DNA of 7,674 nucleotides from Flavobacteriaceae bacterium (lineage in GTDB: Bacteria; Bacteroidota; Bacteroidia; Flavobacteriales; Flavobacteriaceae): positions 1 to 7,674 of the forward strand of contig VMCW01000057.1 of NCBI GenBank assembly GCA_008081175.1. The letters are read 5' to 3'. A program made the translations under genes and the position numbers. The notes under the pieces were generated by a model. The model was not told where the DNA came from, did not search any database, and worked only from the letters and a program-made list of their open reading frames with translations. The first letter of the stretch is position 1, and every line of letters starts with the position of its first letter. Below are positions 5,673-7,674 of the stretch, piece after piece.

Positions 5673-6431
5673 TTAAGAATCCCTATTCCAAAGTTCCCAT
5701 GATTTTTCCGCTTGATAAACCAACATTTTGTAGCCATTTGTGGTTTTGCAACCGCGACTTTTACCTTCTTTTAGGAATTGTGTTTCCTCAGGATTATAAA
5801 TTAAATCAAAAAGAAAATGTTTTGAATGTAAGAGGTTGTAAGGTATTGGTGGAGCGTCTGAGATATTTGGAAAGGTGCCTAGGGGAGTAGTGTTGATGAT
5901 CAATTCTACTGAATTTAGTATGTCAGAATTCAAATCATCATAACTCAGTTGATTCTTTTGGGGATTTCTGGAAACCATTAGGTACTTACAATGGATTTTA
6001 TCCAATGCATATTGGATTGCCTTTGATGCACCTCCAGTGCCCAATACCAAGGCTTTTGTTGGAGCAGAATGCACTTGTTCCAAAAGCGCTTTAGTAAAAC
6101 CTACATGGTCAGTGTTATGTCCTACAGTTTTACCTGAAGGGTCCCAAACAATAGTGTTTACAGCACCTATAGTCTCTGCTTCTTCTGAGAGCTTGTCTAA
6201 AAAAGGAATGATCTCCTTTTTATAGGGTATGGTAACATTTAAGCCATTGGGAATAGGAGTATTTTTCAAAACGTGCTTAAATTCCTCTACACTTTTTAAA
6301 TCATAATTGACATACTGATGATTGGTTATGTTTTCACGTAGGAATTTTTCAGAGAAATAACGTCTTGAAAATGAATAATCTATATTCTTTCCAACCAAAC
6401 CAAACTGTTTATGAAGGTCTTTCTTTGTCAT
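5673..6431 (-). CDS. aroE: Shikimate dehydrogenase (NADP+)
   Basis: AroE reduces 3-dehydroshikimate to shikimate with NADPH, step four of the shikimate pathway to chorismate and the aromatic amino acids. All family landmarks are present. The substrate-binding SxS is at Ser20/Ser22 (YSFSRRYF). NVTIPYK (65-71) holds the catalytic Lys71, and NTD (106-108) the catalytic Asp108. The nucleotide-binding glycine loop GTGGASKA is at 131-138, followed by INTTPLG (179-185), YNPEET (212-217) and GYKMLVYQA (233-241). Asp108 is followed by His109 rather than the Gly of many AroE proteins. At 252 residues it is slightly short against E. coli (272) but complete. The ATG at 6431 is the only Met before the first strand (FGLVGKN at 10-16), so I keep it although it overlaps the end of the DUF368 gene by 23 bp, consistent with coupled expression. 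Confidence 0.96.
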   Translation of the reverse strand: MTKKDLHKQFGLVGKNIDYSFSRRYFSEKFLRENITNHQYVNYDLKSVEEFKHVLKNTPIPNGLNVTIPYKKEIIPFLDKLSEEAETIGAVNTIVWDPSGKTVGHNTDHVGFTKALLEQVHSAPTKALVLGTGGASKAIQYALDKIHCKYLMVSRNPQKNQLSYDDLNSDILNSVELIINTTPLGTFPNISDAPPIPYNLLHSKHFLFDLIYNPEETQFLKEGKSRGCKTTNGYKMLVYQAEKSWELWNRDS

Positions 6432-7431
6432 AATAATCTAATGTAAATAGCAGACTTGCCCCTAAAGCGAGGGCTAAAAATACCACATAGGTTTGTGAAT
6501 CTTCAAAATTTGGAAGAGAATAACTGTAATTAGAGAGATTGGGGTTTCCAACAGAGTTTAAGAATAGTGTCCCATCTTCGTTGTAGAGGTATTCTTTTTC
6601 CTTCCATGGATAAACCAACATCAAAGTACCTCCAATAAATCCAATTATACCAGCAAGTGTTTGTTTTGGGTGGTGTTCCAGTACCCATTTTAATAAATTT
6701 GAAAATAAAATTAATCCACTTAATGAGCCTAATGCAAAAACAAACAAAATGTATAGCAAGCGATTTGTATGAGGATCAGAAAAAGAGTTAAAATTCAAAA
6801 TAATAGCTTCAGAAAATGTTTGAAAAAGGGCATTTACAGCATCGACTAGAAGTAGATTATAATTTCCTAAAATCAGAAGTAAAAAGGATCCTGAAAGTCC
6901 AGGAATGGTCATTCCAGATACACTGATGATACCACAAAAAAACACAAAAAATAAGTGATCGTTTTCTGTAGCTGGACGTACAAAAGTAAGTGTAAGACCA
7001 AGGCTAAATCCTATAAAAAGTGTTGTCAGAGTGCTTTTGTTCCAGTGGTTAACTTGTTTAAAGATCAAATAAAGTGAAGCGAGAATCATCCCAAAAAAAC
7101 CACCTAAAACAACCGTTTCGTAGCGTTCTAATAAATAATCTAACAAAAGGGAGATGCTAAAGTAGCTTATGATTACTCCACTAAAAAGTAGGCTCAAGAA
7201 GGAGCCATTAACATAATCCCAAAAACTTTTAAAACGACCATTAACAAGAAGCATTAAGGCTTTTCCGTTAAGACGCTGAAAGGAAAAAATCAGTTTTTCA
7301 TAAAATCCTCCTACGAGCGCTACAATTCCACCAGAGACTCCAGGAACCTTATTGGCTGCTCCCATGGCAATGCCTTTTAGCACCAAAAAAATTGCGTCAC
7401 GTACTTTATTTTGTTTTGCTCTGAATCTCAT
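6409..7431 (-). CDS. popT: DUF368 membrane protein, putative undecaprenyl-phosphate translocase (PopT family), second of a tandem pair
   Basis: DUF368 proteins are polytopic inner-membrane proteins. The family was reported (Vibrio cholerae and other work, 2022-2023, PopT) to return undecaprenyl phosphate, the lipid carrier for peptidoglycan and surface glycans, to the cytosolic face. This 340-residue copy starts with a basic, positive-inside segment (MRFRAKQNKVR) and then shows about 8-9 hydrophobic stretches. The two diagnostic re-entrant motifs are NKVPGVSGG (27-35) and MTIPGLSGS (174-182), lying in similar contexts in the two halves as an internal pseudo-repeat. A PW-containing loop (275-276) is followed by a roughly 30-residue polar Asn-rich segment before the last helix (315-333). 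Its ATG overlaps the stop of the upstream DUF368 gene (ATGA), and its 3' end overlaps aroE by 23 bp. Family assignment is secure; exact substrate and direction are inferred from other species. Confidence 0.9.
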   Translation of the reverse strand: MRFRAKQNKVRDAIFLVLKGIAMGAANKVPGVSGGIVALVGGFYEKLIFSFQRLNGKALMLLVNGRFKSFWDYVNGSFLSLLFSGVIISYFSISLLLDYLLERYETVVLGGFFGMILASLYLIFKQVNHWNKSTLTTLFIGFSLGLTLTFVRPATENDHLFFVFFCGIISVSGMTIPGLSGSFLLLILGNYNLLLVDAVNALFQTFSEAIILNFNSFSDPHTNRLLYILFVFALGSLSGLILFSNLLKWVLEHHPKQTLAGIIGFIGGTLMLVYPWKEKEYLYNEDGTLFLNSVGNPNLSNYSYSLPNFEDSQTYVVFLALALGASLLFTLDYYDKERPS

Positions 7432-7674
7432 GTTTTAACTAAGTGATTCTTTTTTTCAAGTAAAAAAAGTAAGCTAAAACCTACTGCCATTAATAAAAGG
7501 GCTTTGACAATTTCAGGATCTCCTCCATTAAAATGTTTAGGTAATACAGCTACCATCAACTGTGGGGAATCTTCATTTATTTTGGGGATAGAATTTTGCC
7601 AGGGCCACACTTTATTTAATGCACCCAACATCAAACCAATCAAAACGGCTATGGTACGTTGCGGATAGTGTTTT
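7428..7674 (-). CDS. DUF368 membrane protein, C-terminal part (first of a tandem pair, runs off right edge)
   Basis: The reading frame is open to the right edge, giving the last 81 residues of a protein; the codons before an internal TTG at 7641-7643 are coding, not leader. The segment HYPQRTIAVLIGLMLGALNK aligns without gaps to HHPKQTLAGIIGFIGGTLML at residues 253-272 of the neighbouring DUF368 protein, and is followed by VWPWQN where the neighbour has VYPWKE. Both then have a polar loop and a final hydrophobic helix (here ALLLMAVGFSLLFLLE). This shows it to be a paralogue of the downstream gene and the end of a DUF368/PopT-type undecaprenyl-phosphate translocase candidate. Its TGA overlaps the ATG of the second copy by 4 bp. 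The two PG-x-SG motifs expected in this family would lie beyond the window. Confidence 0.85.
   Translation of the reverse strand, partial: KHYPQRTIAVLIGLMLGALNKVWPWQNSIPKINEDSPQLMVAVLPKHFNGGDPEIVKALLLMAVGFSLLFLLEKKNHLVKT

Noticed and set aside
5645..5890. Plus-strand frame beginning in the aroE-DUF349 gap
   Set aside because: It runs mostly antisense to the conserved aroE C-terminus, including its YNPEET and GYKML motifs.
1..7674. Mobile elements, CRISPR arrays, tRNA genes, phage or defence islands
   Set aside because: No array of repeats, transposase, integrase or tRNA-like cloverleaf was seen; the window is almost entirely filled with conserved core genes of even composition.

Overview
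The window looks like a core-genome stretch from an AT-rich member of the Bacteroidota, most likely a Flavobacteriaceae relative. Three things point there: the gene content and order (ruvX-def-DUF5606-mazG facing DUF368-DUF368-aroE-DUF349), promoter -7 boxes of the Bacteroidota form TAnnTTTG rather than the classical -10/-35, and start codons without strong Shine-Dalgarno sequences. The lineage is inferred from sequence reading and memory; no search was run.

Layout from left to right. Positions 1-416 (minus) hold the N-terminal part of a CCA tRNA nucleotidyltransferase/poly(A) polymerase family enzyme that runs off the left edge. Positions 467-1273 (minus) are dapD, the succinylase-branch lysine/diaminopimelate gene. 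A short divergent intergenic region (1274-1361) has a TAnnTTTG box on each strand and a nested palindrome between them. From 1362 to 3603 (plus) there is a tight four-gene operon, ruvX-def-DUF5606-mazG, whose genes overlap by 4 bp or lie 3 bp apart. It meets, tail to tail with a 28-bp coding overlap, a minus-strand operon read from the right edge: the end of one DUF368 gene (7428-7674), a second DUF368 gene (6409-7431), aroE (5673-6431) and a large DUF349-repeat protein (3576-5606).

Functionally the window mixes cell-envelope supply with housekeeping of translation and nucleotides. Envelope supply comprises DapD for diaminopimelate and two DUF368/PopT-type undecaprenyl-phosphate translocase candidates; AroE is aromatic biosynthesis. 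The housekeeping genes are RuvX, peptide deformylase, MazG and the CCA enzyme. Two conserved proteins have no assigned function: the DUF5606-type protein and the five-repeat DUF349 protein.

I found no mobile element, CRISPR array, RNA gene, toxin-antitoxin pair or defence cassette. The window is nearly fully coding and no gap exceeds 90 bp. The points most worth a second look are the translationally coupled DUF368 pair, the DUF349 repeat protein, the DUF5606 protein locked between def and mazG, the convergent coding overlap and the palindrome in the divergent promoter.
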